Shown in pieces: positions 18,527 to 26,860 of a DNA stretch of 46,500 nt. The notes under the pieces are model-generated. The model had not been told where the DNA came from, did not search any database, and was given only the letters and a program-made list of their open reading frames with translations. Within the stretch, counting starts at the first letter, position 1, and every line of letters begins with the position of its first letter. The position numbers and the translations under genes are program-made. This DNA is from G020354785 sp964580815 (GTDB taxonomy: Bacteria; Bacteroidota; Bacteroidia; Bacteroidales; UBA10428), in NCBI GenBank assembly GCA_964580815.1, contig CAZOLY010000002.1:1-46500 (forward strand). Reading direction: 5' to 3'.

Positions 18527-19417
18527 ATGCATATGTCAGAAAAGCTAATAATCGATTTTACTCCCACAGGGATGATACCAACAAAGGAATTAACTCCGCA
18601 TGTTCCCGTAAGTGTTTCTGAGATTGTCGAAGACGTGCATCACGCTTGTGAGATCGGTATAACCAAAGTACATATTCACGCAAGGGATCCCGGGACAGGA
18701 GAGCCAACTTATAAGAAAGAAATATATGCCGAAATTATTGAAGGTATAAGGAAATTTTCTCCCTATCTTGCTATTTGTGTTTCCCTTAGCGGCCGCACCT
18801 TTCATAAATTTGAAGAACGTTCTGATGTCCTGCAACTTGAAGGATCTTTAAAACCCGATTTAGGAAGCCTTACCTTAAGTTCTTTAAACTTTAATAAAAT
18901 AGCCAGTGTTAATACGCCTGAAATGATACAGGACCTGGCGGCTAAAATGAAGGAACGCGGTATAGTGCCGGAACTTGAGGCATTTGATGCCGGGATGATA
19001 AACTATGCCAAATACCTGGAGAAAAAGGGACTAATAACGCCTCCTCATTATTTCAATCTTTTGCTGGGAAATATAGCCTGTGCACAGGCAGATATGCTGC
19101 ATGCAGGAATTATGATCAGAGACCTGCCGGCGGATTCTTTATGGAGCCTTGCAGGCATTGGCGATAACCAGCTTATAATGAATTCGGTCGCAATAGCCAT
19201 TGGCGGGGGTGTGAGGGTCGGACTTGAGGACAATATATATTTTAACTCCTCAAGGACAAAGCTGGCCCGCAATATTGACCTGATAAAAAGGATTCACGTT
19301 ATAGCCGGAGCCAATGAAAGGGAAGTGATGACAGCTACCGAATTCAGAAGCAAGATGAATCTTGAACCAGGAAGTGGATTATACGGTCGTACCGATAAAA
19401 AAACAAATAAAAAATGA
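18527..19417 (+). CDS. BKACE-family beta-keto acid cleavage enzyme (DUF849)
   Basis: A 296-residue TIM-barrel protein of the 3-keto-5-aminohexanoate cleavage enzyme family. The metal site is readable: HIHARD with His49 and His51, and VGLEDN with Glu234, matching the three-ligand zinc site of characterised members. The family condenses a beta-keto acid with acetyl-CoA and cleaves it to acetoacetate and a new CoA ester. Characterised members act in lysine fermentation, carnitine breakdown and others. None of the partner lysine-fermentation genes is nearby, so the substrate is open. An alternative start is Met3. The stop overlaps the next ATG (ATGA), so the following GNAT-like gene is translationally coupled. 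Confidence 0.9.
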   Translation: MHMSEKLIIDFTPTGMIPTKELTPHVPVSVSEIVEDVHHACEIGITKVHIHARDPGTGEPTYKKEIYAEIIEGIRKFSPYLAICVSLSGRTFHKFEERSDVLQLEGSLKPDLGSLTLSSLNFNKIASVNTPEMIQDLAAKMKERGIVPELEAFDAGMINYAKYLEKKGLITPPHYFNLLLGNIACAQADMLHAGIMIRDLPADSLWSLAGIGDNQLIMNSVAIAIGGGVRVGLEDNIYFNSSRTKLARNIDLIKRIHVIAGANEREVMTATEFRSKMNLEPGSGLYGRTDKKTNKK

Positions 19418-20055
19418 CACTTGCTAAAGATGCAAGAATCTCAAAGCTGCAATGGTTATGGAATAAGGTGCGCTACGGCCTTGTCCTGCAAGTATTTAGA
19501 AATATCTTGTCGCGCATAGGAATGGAATTCAGGCCCTACTATTGGGTCCAGGAGGGATTAACCAATAATGGTCCGCCTTTAATTGAGGGAGACAAAGCAG
19601 ATTATACACTTGAGTTTCTCGGTCGCGATGATATGATAATAATTGGTACAAGAGCAGACGGGTACAATACCGGGATATTACTTGAAAATCTAAAAGAAGG
19701 GAAAAAATGTATCAGTTTAAAATATAAGGGAGAAATTGCAGCCTTTATGTGGATTGATTTTGATGTTTGTAATTTCACACCCCATTTTATAAGGCTTAAG
19801 AACAATGAAGCATACCTGTTCAGTATGTATACCATGCACGAGTTCAGAGGTAAGAACCTGGCACCTTACTTGCGTTACAAAAGTTATGAGTGCCTGAGAA
19901 AGCTTGGAAAAGATACCTTTTATAGTGTAAGCGAATATTTTAATTACTCTACATTGAAATTTAAGAAAAAACTTAATGCCAAAAACCTGAAGCTTATCTT
20001 GTATATTGAATTATTCAAAAAATTTCGCCGCAGCATAACCCTGAGAAAGTTCTAA
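19414..20055 (+). CDS. GNAT-like N-acyltransferase
   Basis: A 213-residue protein starting in a 4-base ATGA overlap with the BKACE gene. The segment MYTMHEFRGKNLAPYLRYKSYECL (split here as MYTMHEFRGKN then LAPYLRY) resembles GNAT motif A, where an R/Q-x-x-G-x-G/A loop holds the CoA pyrophosphate; the following SVSEYFNYSTLKFKKKLNA fits motif B, with residues after a substitutable position. The preceding strands (CISLKYKGEIAAFMWIDFD) fit the GNAT beta-sheet. Acceptor unknown. Its 3' end overlaps by four bases the 3' end of the convergent HHH-barrel gene. Confidence 0.65.
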   Translation: MTLAKDARISKLQWLWNKVRYGLVLQVFRNILSRIGMEFRPYYWVQEGLTNNGPPLIEGDKADYTLEFLGRDDMIIIGTRADGYNTGILLENLKEGKKCISLKYKGEIAAFMWIDFDVCNFTPHFIRLKNNEAYLFSMYTMHEFRGKNLAPYLRYKSYECLRKLGKDTFYSVSEYFNYSTLKFKKKLNAKNLKLILYIELFKKFRRSITLRKF

Positions 20056-22133
20056 AATTTGACTCTTAGCTGAAACTTTATTTCCGATTTTATATTGCCG
20101 TCAATCTCATTTAAACCTGTGCCTGTGATGTCTCTCCCGGCATAAGTAGTACGTGTATATTTCATCCATATGTCAGCATGACGTGAAACAGAGTATTTTA
20201 ACATTACATAAGTCCGTACCCCCCTGAAATAAAGCGCCGGAATTGAATATGCATAAAGCAGATCATTCTCATATGCATAAATCCTTGAGTAATAACTGTC
20301 GGTATCAAACAATGCATATCTGAAATATATTGTAAGAGGTAGTTTCTTTGTACTATAAATCAAGTCCTGGTACAGCAAATACCCGTTATCAGGAGATTCA
20401 TTTCCCCTGTTAATCCTGTTCAGTTCTACCCTGTTCCTTAGTTGAAAATTACTGCTTAATGAATAAGACATATGAATCCTTATTTTAAAGTTATTCACCT
20501 CAAAAGGTTTTACAATCAATGTATCTTCTTCATTGTTGTTTTCATATTTCCGTTCGTAATTTATTCTGAGATACGATTCAAAATTATTCCCGGCGGTATA
20601 ATCGAGCCTGAAGAAAAAGTCCGTTCCCATAGAAGGAGCACTGACATTATACTTAAGCCAGGGGAACTTGTATATATCGGAGTAGGCTGATATTTTCCAG
20701 TACCTGAAGGGTTGAATTTCCGTTCCCACATAAAATCCGTTTTCATTTGCATCATATGAATTTTCAGACAGGGCATTGCCATAGTGTGTAAAGAAATCTT
20801 TCTGGTATGAGCGGTAAAAGGCCGAGAATGATACCAGGTTGTTTACAAAAACAACAGCACCGTTTATTGTGCCCAGGGCACTATTTCCTGAGGTAGCCTC
20901 CCCAAAGAGGCTTATATTCTTAATGTTTGCCTGGTAATCAATCCCTATATTAGTAACCTGTGAACCACTAAAGTCAAATTTATTATATACCCGTTCCGAT
21001 TCCCGCAGTTCCCCCCCAAACTCATAATGCACAAAGGTTGTCCCAAGTGACCAGTAGTCTCTTCTGAAAGTAATATTGGCGCCATATGCCGATTCCTTTA
21101 TAACTTTCTCATCATAGTTTTCATAGGGTGTTCTGTGATATCCCGTATTTTGAAAAGTTGAAAATTCGTAAAAACCCGGTCTTATAGTATCGATAATATT
21201 GGCATCCCTTTTTTTACGTGAGTAGAATAAGGTAATATCAAAGCTTCCTGCAGATAAAGTAGTTGCGGCTCCCCTGAAAAAAATATTTTCATCTGCTGAC
21301 ACATAGGATTTAATACCTTCCGCCCTTTTTTTAATATTCAGGACATATGCAGATTTACCTGACGCCAGTCCGCTCCATAAAGTCAATCCCTGTCCGAACT
21401 GCAAATGATAGTTCCCAATCTGTATCTTTTTAAAAACACCTGTATTATTGATCTGAAGATGTGCCGAGCAGAAATCAAAGTTGCTCTTATTATAACCCTT
21501 AAAAAATTCTTCACCCGCATCTTTTTCAGCAGTCAGGCCAAAATAGATCCTGTTTTTAAGATTGTATTTATACCTCACATACAACTTGTACGGATCCCCC
21601 AGGTACCTGTTTGTATGCGGATTAATTTGCAGTATTGAATCACTGACAGGCAAATAACCCTTTTGTTGTTCCAATACACGCTGTGTCCTCAATATTATGT
21701 CATGCTGTCCGTATTTATATGCATCTTTAAGCATAACAGGTCCGCTGGTTTTAACAGGTTCCAGAGAAATAAGGGGTGCCAGAAATTTTACTTCTTTCTG
21801 TGAAAATCCATATATATATGGTAATTCATAGATACTTACTATGGCTCCGTTTCCCTTGATATAATCCAGCAGGCACTGTATCTGAAAATCACTTAAAATA
21901 TATAGCTTCTTTAACTGGTCATAACTTGCAGCATTTAAGTTTATGGGATTCTCATAGTAATAATATAAATCATCAAAGAGGGTCGAATAATCGATCTGCA
22001 GATCCGTTTCTGAATAGATAGCTTCTGCCAGATCTTCCATGGATTCGTATTTCTCAAATGTCTGGTCTTGTGCCCCTGAGCTGGCAACGGTTATCAGGTA
22101 AATAACAAAAATTACAAAATAACGATAATACAT
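20052..22133 (-). CDS. Helix-hairpin-helix protein with large outer-membrane beta-barrel
   Basis: A 693-residue exported protein (signal peptide about residues 1-21, ending SSGAQ). Residues about 64-123 contain ComEA-like helix-hairpin-helix motifs (INLNAASYDQLKKLYILSD and a second IVSIYELPYIYGFS), preceded by a short acidic helical region. From about residue 135 to the end the sequence is a run of alternating, aromatic-rich strands (for example YKLYVRYKYN, RIYFGLTAEK, YQDLIYSTKKLPLTIYFRY) ending in IKFQLRVKF with a terminal Phe, the signature of an outer-membrane barrel. This combination occurs in Bacteroidota, but I know no assigned function. It is third in an operon after purE and a PorV-like barrel gene, 19 bases after the latter. 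A role in binding or moving DNA is speculative. Confidence 0.8.
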   Translation of the reverse strand: MYYRYFVIFVIYLITVASSGAQDQTFEKYESMEDLAEAIYSETDLQIDYSTLFDDLYYYYENPINLNAASYDQLKKLYILSDFQIQCLLDYIKGNGAIVSIYELPYIYGFSQKEVKFLAPLISLEPVKTSGPVMLKDAYKYGQHDIILRTQRVLEQQKGYLPVSDSILQINPHTNRYLGDPYKLYVRYKYNLKNRIYFGLTAEKDAGEEFFKGYNKSNFDFCSAHLQINNTGVFKKIQIGNYHLQFGQGLTLWSGLASGKSAYVLNIKKRAEGIKSYVSADENIFFRGAATTLSAGSFDITLFYSRKKRDANIIDTIRPGFYEFSTFQNTGYHRTPYENYDEKVIKESAYGANITFRRDYWSLGTTFVHYEFGGELRESERVYNKFDFSGSQVTNIGIDYQANIKNISLFGEATSGNSALGTINGAVVFVNNLVSFSAFYRSYQKDFFTHYGNALSENSYDANENGFYVGTEIQPFRYWKISAYSDIYKFPWLKYNVSAPSMGTDFFFRLDYTAGNNFESYLRINYERKYENNNEEDTLIVKPFEVNNFKIRIHMSYSLSSNFQLRNRVELNRINRGNESPDNGYLLYQDLIYSTKKLPLTIYFRYALFDTDSYYSRIYAYENDLLYAYSIPALYFRGVRTYVMLKYSVSRHADIWMKYTRTTYAGRDITGTGLNEIDGNIKSEIKFQLRVKF

Positions 22134-22152
22134 AAAGTTTTAACAGTTTTTT

Positions 22153-22977
22153 CTACCCGAATGAATAACTTAACGATACATGTGGAGTATATCCAAGTAT
22201 CTGGTGCTGAGAGAAAGCAAAATCAGCATTAACTCCTTTATAAACAAAACCTACACCAAATGAATAGCTTGATATTTCAGATGTGGATAACCCAAATCGT
22301 GCATAAATGCTCTTAATTAAATGATATTCAACACCGCACTGAAAGATAGCTTTCCGCTCTATATCTTTTTCAGTCTCAATAACGATAAGCAGCTTCTCTG
22401 TAAAATAATATCCTGCTCCCACCTGGAATATTGTGGGTACTGCCTCAGCCTCAAATGTATGGTATGAAGACATTGTCGGATTATAAACATGGGCTCCTAT
22501 AAGCAAGTCCTCGACGGGTTCGGCCAGTATGCCTGCCTCAACGGCCAGGGTAGTCCTGTTCCCATAATCTTCTGCCTGATGGATATTAAGTAAATCCAAT
22601 TGTATTCCTGCAGCAAATTTTTTTCCGAAAGGTTTTCCAAAAGCCAGGGATATTTTGCTTTCATTATATTTTGAATACCCGAAAAAAGAAATGCTTGCAC
22701 CTATTGTACCTTTATTGACAGGAATTGCGAGTGCCAAAGCATGTAATCCGTACTCGGATACAACATATTTATTTTCATAATGAAAGCCCAGGGTAAGATC
22801 TTCAATCTTCGCCAGTCCGGCCTGGTTATGGTAATTCGACCATAAGTCAGCCAGTACGACACCCGAGTTTGCCAGTCCGGATGCTCTTGCTCCGCAAGGA
22901 TAATTATCATTGGCAGCATAGGTAAACGGACAAATAAATAGTATAGCATAAATACTAACTGTCAACCTTATAATCAT
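22153..22977 (-). CDS. PorV/FadL-like outer-membrane beta-barrel protein
   Basis: A 274-residue protein from the ATG at 22977, chosen because it gives a clean signal peptide (MIIRLTVSIYAILFICPF, cleavage near TYAAN). The mature start GARASGLANSGVVLAD followed by NYHNQAGLA is the N-terminal pattern of the PorV/PorQ/FadL-like family (ARxxGMGGAGVALAD ... NPAGLA). The rest is amphipathic strands ending LSYSFG. The frame runs upstream to 23187, but that part lies inside purE and has no signal. Its true start overlaps the last 23 bases of purE, implying translational coupling. PorV relatives shuttle T9SS cargo; whether this one does is unknown. Confidence 0.78.
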   Translation of the reverse strand: MIIRLTVSIYAILFICPFTYAANDNYPCGARASGLANSGVVLADLWSNYHNQAGLAKIEDLTLGFHYENKYVVSEYGLHALALAIPVNKGTIGASISFFGYSKYNESKISLAFGKPFGKKFAAGIQLDLLNIHQAEDYGNRTTLAVEAGILAEPVEDLLIGAHVYNPTMSSYHTFEAEAVPTIFQVGAGYYFTEKLLIVIETEKDIERKAIFQCGVEYHLIKSIYARFGLSTSEISSYSFGVGFVYKGVNADFAFSQHQILGYTPHVSLSYSFG

Positions 22978-23464
22978 ACCTAACTTTTGAAAGTTCCTGA
23001 TTTGCCCCGGTAATTTTATCCTTAAGATTCTGTCTGAAATCGATAAGTTTTTCTGCAATTTTTTTGTCAGACAAGCCAAGAATCTGGCAAGCAAGAATCC
23101 CTGCATTCTGGGCAGCATTAATACCAACTGTTGCGACCGGTATACCGGGAGGCATCTGTACAATTGACAATAATGCATCCATACCACGGAGAGACGTATC
23201 TATAGGAACACCTATTACGGGTATGCTGGTCATTGAAGCAATAACACCCGGCAAATGAGCTGCCATTCCTGCCCCGGCAATTATTATCTTTATACCCCTC
23301 GATTCAGCATTCCTTGCAAATTTTTCAACATCTCCGGGGGTTCTGTGTGCAGAAAGGGCATTCATTTCAAAATATATTTTAAAATTATTTAGAATTTCCG
23401 CAGCTTTTTCCATCACCGGCAGATCAGACGTGCTGCCCATAATTATGCTAACTTGTGGTTTCAT
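22955..23464 (-). CDS. purE: 5-(carboxyamino)imidazole ribonucleotide mutase (class I PurE)
   Basis: A 169-residue protein with all class I PurE landmarks: IIMGSTSDLPVM at the start, NALSAHRTP (the active-site His in SAHRTP), AGAGMAAHLPGVIAS and PVIGVPI, then QMPPGIPVATVGINAAQNAG. It catalyses N5-CAIR to CAIR in purine biosynthesis, usually as an octamer in the cytoplasm. It is the first gene of a - strand group with two outer-membrane barrel genes, an unusual pairing, and is divergent from hpt, another purine gene, across 122 bases. Identification is certain. Confidence 0.97.
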   Translation of the reverse strand: MKPQVSIIMGSTSDLPVMEKAAEILNNFKIYFEMNALSAHRTPGDVEKFARNAESRGIKIIIAGAGMAAHLPGVIASMTSIPVIGVPIDTSLRGMDALLSIVQMPPGIPVATVGINAAQNAGILACQILGLSDKKIAEKLIDFRQNLKDKITGANQELSKVRYDYKVDS

Positions 23465-23586
23465 TGATATTTAATTTCTTAATTTTATATAAATATAAAA
23501 ATAATAATTATTGTAAGTTACGAACTTATAACTTATTAACCCTGGAATTTGTATTTTCGCAATATATAAAAATTCCGGCCAAATCA

Positions 23587-24126
23587 ATGGATAAAATAAG
23601 GATAGTTGACAAAGAATTCAGGCTACTGGTAAGCTCCGCCAAAATCCGGGAATCGGTAATTCGTATGGCAGATCAGATGAGTAAGGATTTACATGGCAGG
23701 AACGTAATTTTTCTGGGAATTCTTAACGGGGCTTTTATGTTCGTATCTGACTTAATAAGGAGAATAGATTTCGAATGCCAGATATCATTTTTAAAACTTG
23801 CAACCTATGAGGGCTCTTCCTCATCAGGTAGTATAAAAAGACTTATAGGTCTCGATGAAGATATTTCAGACAAGACGGTGGTTATTCTTGAAGATATCAT
23901 AGACACCGGTTTTACCATTGACAACATACTTAAACAACTTAAAGGTTATGGGCCCGGAGACATTAAAATTGCAGCTCTTCTTTTTAAACCGGGCAGCTTT
24001 GACAGGGATAGCAAACCCCATTACATTGGAATAGAAATACCGGATAATTTTGTCGCAGGTTATGGATTAGACTATAAAGGATATGGAAGGAACCTGAAAG
24101 ATATCTATGTCATGACTGACGATTAA
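23587..24126 (+). CDS. hpt: Hypoxanthine phosphoribosyltransferase
   Basis: A 179-residue protein; the ATG at 23587 gives the normal HPRT N-terminus (MDKIRIVDKEF). The frame is open back to 23455 but that stretch is AT-rich and unlike the family. The PRPP-binding loop is VVILEDIIDTGFTI, the family-typical GILNGAFMFVSDLIRRI precedes it, and the flexible-loop region contains KLATYEGSSSSG. The C-terminal YIGIEIPDNFVAGYGLDY is the purine-binding segment. It salvages hypoxanthine and guanine to IMP and GMP in the cytoplasm. It begins a + strand run hpt-adk-obg with 33- and 27-base gaps. Confidence 0.95.
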   Translation: MDKIRIVDKEFRLLVSSAKIRESVIRMADQMSKDLHGRNVIFLGILNGAFMFVSDLIRRIDFECQISFLKLATYEGSSSSGSIKRLIGLDEDISDKTVVILEDIIDTGFTIDNILKQLKGYGPGDIKIAALLFKPGSFDRDSKPHYIGIEIPDNFVAGYGLDYKGYGRNLKDIYVMTDD

Positions 24127-24159
24127 TAATTGTATAACCCTTTAAATATTTATTATCCT

Positions 24160-24732
24160 ATGCTGAACATCGTATTATTCGGGCCTCCAGGTGCAGGGAA
24201 AGGAACCCAGGCAGAAAAAATTATTGAAAAGTATGATCTTATACATCTTTCGACAGGTGATATTTTGAGAAGTGAGCTGGCTGGTAAAACTAAACTGGGA
24301 CTTCAGGCTAAAAAGTATATGGACAAAGGAGAGCTCGTTTCCGACAAGGTAGTCATTGGCATGATTGAGACAAAAATTGATCAGAATCCCGATGCCAATG
24401 GATTTATCTTTGATGGTTTTCCCAGGACAACGGCCCAGGCAAAAGCACTTGACGAACTTATGTCAAAAAAGGCAATACGCATAAAAGCTATGATAATGCT
24501 TTCTGTCGACCATGAAGAGTTAGTCAGCCGGCTTCTGAACAGGGGTAAAATTGCAGGAAGAAGTGATGACCGGGATATATCAATAATAGAAAACAGGATT
24601 AAAGTATATAATACCGAAACCGCCCCCCTGATAGACTACTATAATGAGCAGGGTAAATACCGTTATGTCAGCGGTATGGGCACTATAGAAAAAATTTTTG
24701 AAAGGATTTGCGAGACCATTAGCGATCTTTAG
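24160..24732 (+). CDS. adk: Adenylate kinase
   Basis: A 190-residue protein from the ATG at 24160 (MLNIVLFGPPGAGKGTQ). P-loop GPPGAGKGTQ at residues 7-16, the AMP-binding segment HLSTGDILRSE, FIFDGFPRTTAQA, and a short LID (RGKIAGRSDDRD) instead of the long zinc-binding LID. The length and short LID are usual for this phylum. It interconverts ATP + AMP and 2 ADP. A longer frame from a TTG at 24130 adds ten residues not found in the family. Middle gene of hpt-adk-obg. Confidence 0.96.
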   Translation: MLNIVLFGPPGAGKGTQAEKIIEKYDLIHLSTGDILRSELAGKTKLGLQAKKYMDKGELVSDKVVIGMIETKIDQNPDANGFIFDGFPRTTAQAKALDELMSKKAIRIKAMIMLSVDHEELVSRLLNRGKIAGRSDDRDISIIENRIKVYNTETAPLIDYYNEQGKYRYVSGMGTIEKIFERICETISDL

Positions 24733-24759
24733 TCTTCATAACTGCATATTCGGCAAAAC

Positions 24760-25749
24760 ATGTCAGAATCAGGCTTTGTAGATTTCATAAAAATATTCTG
24801 CCGTTCAGGCAAGGGCGGTGCTGGTTCAGTGCATCTGCACCGCGACAAATTTACTTCCAGGGGAGGGCCTGACGGTGGCAACGGAGGCAGGGGCGGACAC
24901 ATAATTATCAGGGGCAACAGCCACCTGTGGACATTTCTGCACCTTCGGTATAAGAAGCACATATTTGCCGGGAACGGACAGAGCGGTTCAAAAGCTCTAA
25001 AGACAGGTGCTGACGGTAAAGACAGTATCATCGAGGTCCCTCTGGGCACGGTAGCCAAAAATGCAGAGACCAATGAAATACTTTTTGAGATTATCAGGCA
25101 TAACGAGTCACATATCATGGTTAAAGGCGGAAGAGGAGGATTAGGCAACACTCATTTCAAGTCAGCAACGAATCAGACTCCCAGATATGCACAACCCGGG
25201 GAACCGTTAATTGAAGGGTGGTACATACTGGAACTTAAAATTCTGGCCGATGTCGGTCTTGTCGGATTCCCTAACGCGGGGAAATCTACTCTTCTGTCAG
25301 TGATCTCCGCCGCAAAACCTAAAATCGCCGACTACCCCTTCACCACTCTTACACCAAACCTGGGCATTGTATCATATAAAGACAACAAATCATTTGTTAT
25401 GGCAGATATACCGGGCATCATTGAAGGGGCCAGCGAAGGAAAAGGACTGGGACTAAGATTCCTGCGCCATATCGAACGTAACAGCACCTTGCTATTTATG
25501 GTCCCTGCTGACAGTAACGATGTTCACAGTGAATACAAAATTCTGATTAACGAGCTGAAGAAATATAATCCCGAGCTGCTTGATAAAAAAAGAATACTGG
25601 CAATAACAAAATCAGACCTAACAGATGATGAACTTATGGAGGATATTAGAAAGGACCTGCCGGCGATACCTTATGTTTTCATATCGTCGGTTACCATGTA
25701 CAACATAGGCAAGCTGAAAGATCTTCTCTGGAGAGAGCTGACACGCTGA
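24760..25749 (+). CDS. obg: Obg-family GTPase (ObgE/CgtA)
   Basis: A 329-residue GTPase. The N-terminal Obg fold is glycine-rich (GKGGAGSVHLHRDKF, GGPDGGNGGRGGH, KGGRGGLGN), followed by the G domain: G1 GFPNAGKST, switch I with YPFTTLTPNLG, G3 DIPGIIEGASEGKGLG, and G4 read as TKSD in ILAITKSDL in place of the usual NKxD. G5 is ISSVT. It lacks the C-terminal extension found in some Obg proteins. Obg proteins bind the 50S subunit and link GTP/ppGpp to ribosome assembly and stress. Last of the hpt-adk-obg run; a convergent secreted-protein gene ends 34 bases away. Confidence 0.95.
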   Translation: MSESGFVDFIKIFCRSGKGGAGSVHLHRDKFTSRGGPDGGNGGRGGHIIIRGNSHLWTFLHLRYKKHIFAGNGQSGSKALKTGADGKDSIIEVPLGTVAKNAETNEILFEIIRHNESHIMVKGGRGGLGNTHFKSATNQTPRYAQPGEPLIEGWYILELKILADVGLVGFPNAGKSTLLSVISAAKPKIADYPFTTLTPNLGIVSYKDNKSFVMADIPGIIEGASEGKGLGLRFLRHIERNSTLLFMVPADSNDVHSEYKILINELKKYNPELLDKKRILAITKSDLTDDELMEDIRKDLPAIPYVFISSVTMYNIGKLKDLLWRELTR

Positions 25750-25783
25750 TTATGTTAATTTCTGATGAAAAATTACCAAATGC

Positions 25784-26710
25784 CTATTTTGATAAAATCA
25801 TCCTCCTTGTGATAGTTTCATCATTTATTTTCAGAGTGCAGAAATAGACATTATTGGCAAGATCAGAACCATCAAACTGTATATTGTATGTACCTTTTGA
25901 CATCTTCTCATTGACAAGTACAGCTATCTCCTCACCAAGAATATTATAAACTGTCAGTCTTACATCACATTTTTCGGGTACAGTGTAAGTGATTGTAGTA
26001 CTTTCACCAAAAGGATTAGGATAATTATATAATAATGCCGTACTACCGTTAATACCAGCTTCAATGTTCCTTGCCCCGCTTTCTTCATATTCAACAAGGC
26101 TGAATTCGTCTATAAGCACATCAAATTCACGGGGATCCTGTCCGTTATCCCACATACCGGTCAAAACCAACAGGTGAAATGTTACATCACCTTCAAGTGT
26201 ATCCGATACAGTATACAGGGGTCCGTCATACTTGCAGTAGTCATCCTGGAAGGTGCCGTCAAGACCGGGACCACAGCCGTCCCACGTATTTATTCCAACA
26301 ATATAGTCTATATTATTGCTGTCGGGATGCTCAAGTGATATTCCTACCTCACACCAGAAATTATAGACATTGTCGGGGGAAATATCCTTGAAAGCCCCTG
26401 TGAACATGTAGGTTTTTCCTGCAGTAAGCAATACTTCCTGGAAGCAATATGAGTCAATCTGTGCATCCACACCTCCCGGCTCCATGTAACCCTGGATACG
26501 AAGACATCCACCGCTGCCTGCTGACGGTACATCGCCTGTATAGTTGAATGTGTAGTCCGGTTCCTCCGTGGGTTCGCCCTTGTTGGTGATGGTCCATGCT
26601 CCCCCATCCTCCATGTTGCCACCGGTGACTTTTTCCTGCCCCTGAACATTCTTAGCCAGGAACAGATAAACAAGCATAATTGATGCTAAGAAGAGTACAC
26701 TTTTTTTCAT
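25784..26710 (-). CDS. Secreted jelly-roll (CBM-like) protein with T9SS sorting domain
   Basis: A 308-residue protein. Signal peptide about residues 1-24 (ends KNVQGQ). Residues about 27-212 look like a CenC/CBM4-9-type jelly roll: it opens with VTGGNMEDGGAWTI, has a CLRIQGY strand, a QEVLLTAGKTYMFTGAFKD strand pair and closes with FDVLIDEFSLVEY, the characteristic final strand of such domains. Residues about 228-308 are a T9SS type A sorting domain (NYPNPFGESTTITY, LTVYNILGEEI, NVYFCTLKINDETITRR). No catalytic domain is present, so binding of a glycan or a structural role is likely. It is divergent from an AraC regulator with paired promoter-like elements between them, suggesting regulation by that gene. 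Confidence 0.8.
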   Translation of the reverse strand: MKKSVLFLASIMLVYLFLAKNVQGQEKVTGGNMEDGGAWTITNKGEPTEEPDYTFNYTGDVPSAGSGGCLRIQGYMEPGGVDAQIDSYCFQEVLLTAGKTYMFTGAFKDISPDNVYNFWCEVGISLEHPDSNNIDYIVGINTWDGCGPGLDGTFQDDYCKYDGPLYTVSDTLEGDVTFHLLVLTGMWDNGQDPREFDVLIDEFSLVEYEESGARNIEAGINGSTALLYNYPNPFGESTTITYTVPEKCDVRLTVYNILGEEIAVLVNEKMSKGTYNIQFDGSDLANNVYFCTLKINDETITRRMILSK

Positions 26711-26746
26711 AATTGACAGATTTAGGTTAGAATTTTATTGTCTTTT

Positions 26747-26756
26747 TATACTTTTG
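26747..26756 (+). promoter_or_regulatory. Promoter-like -7 element, left arm of an inverted repeat, facing the AraC gene
   Basis: TATACTTTTG contains a perfect Bacteroidota TAnnTTTG element (26749-26756) oriented toward the AraC gene, giving a leader of about 100 bases. No clear -33 element is seen at normal spacing, so it may be an operator arm instead. Its exact inverse lies at 26784-26793. Confidence 0.45.
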
Positions 26757-26783
26757 CACAACAGAGAATACTATTTTATTACA

Positions 26784-26793
26784 CAAAAGTATA
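26784..26793 (-). promoter_or_regulatory. Promoter-like -7 element, right arm of an inverted repeat, facing the T9SS jelly-roll gene
   Basis: On the - strand this reads TATACTTTTG, a perfect TAnnTTTG element and the exact reverse complement of the arm at 26747-26756, with 27 bases between. It points to the gene starting at 26710 (leader about 65 bases). A TTTTG lies about 25 bases upstream on the - strand, somewhat far for a -33 box. Confidence 0.45.
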
Positions 26794-26860
26794 TTAAGCA
26801 GTTGTTTAAATAAATGCAAAATAACATCAGTTTTGTGTATTATTCTAACATTGAAATTTC

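Noticed and set aside
22978..23187. N-terminal extension of the PorV-like barrel gene
   Set aside because: It is entirely inside purE in another frame and would place 70 non-signal residues before the signal peptide.
23552..23559. TATTTTCG as an hpt promoter element
   Set aside because: One mismatch to TAnnTTTG and no -33 box at normal spacing, so it is too weak to list.
23455..23586. N-terminal extension of hpt
   Set aside because: AT-rich, overlaps the purE start region, and lies before the normal HPRT N-terminus.
24729..25151. Pro-rich open frame of 140 codons on the - strand
   Set aside because: The Pro-rich sequence is the complement of the Gly-rich Obg N-terminal domain.
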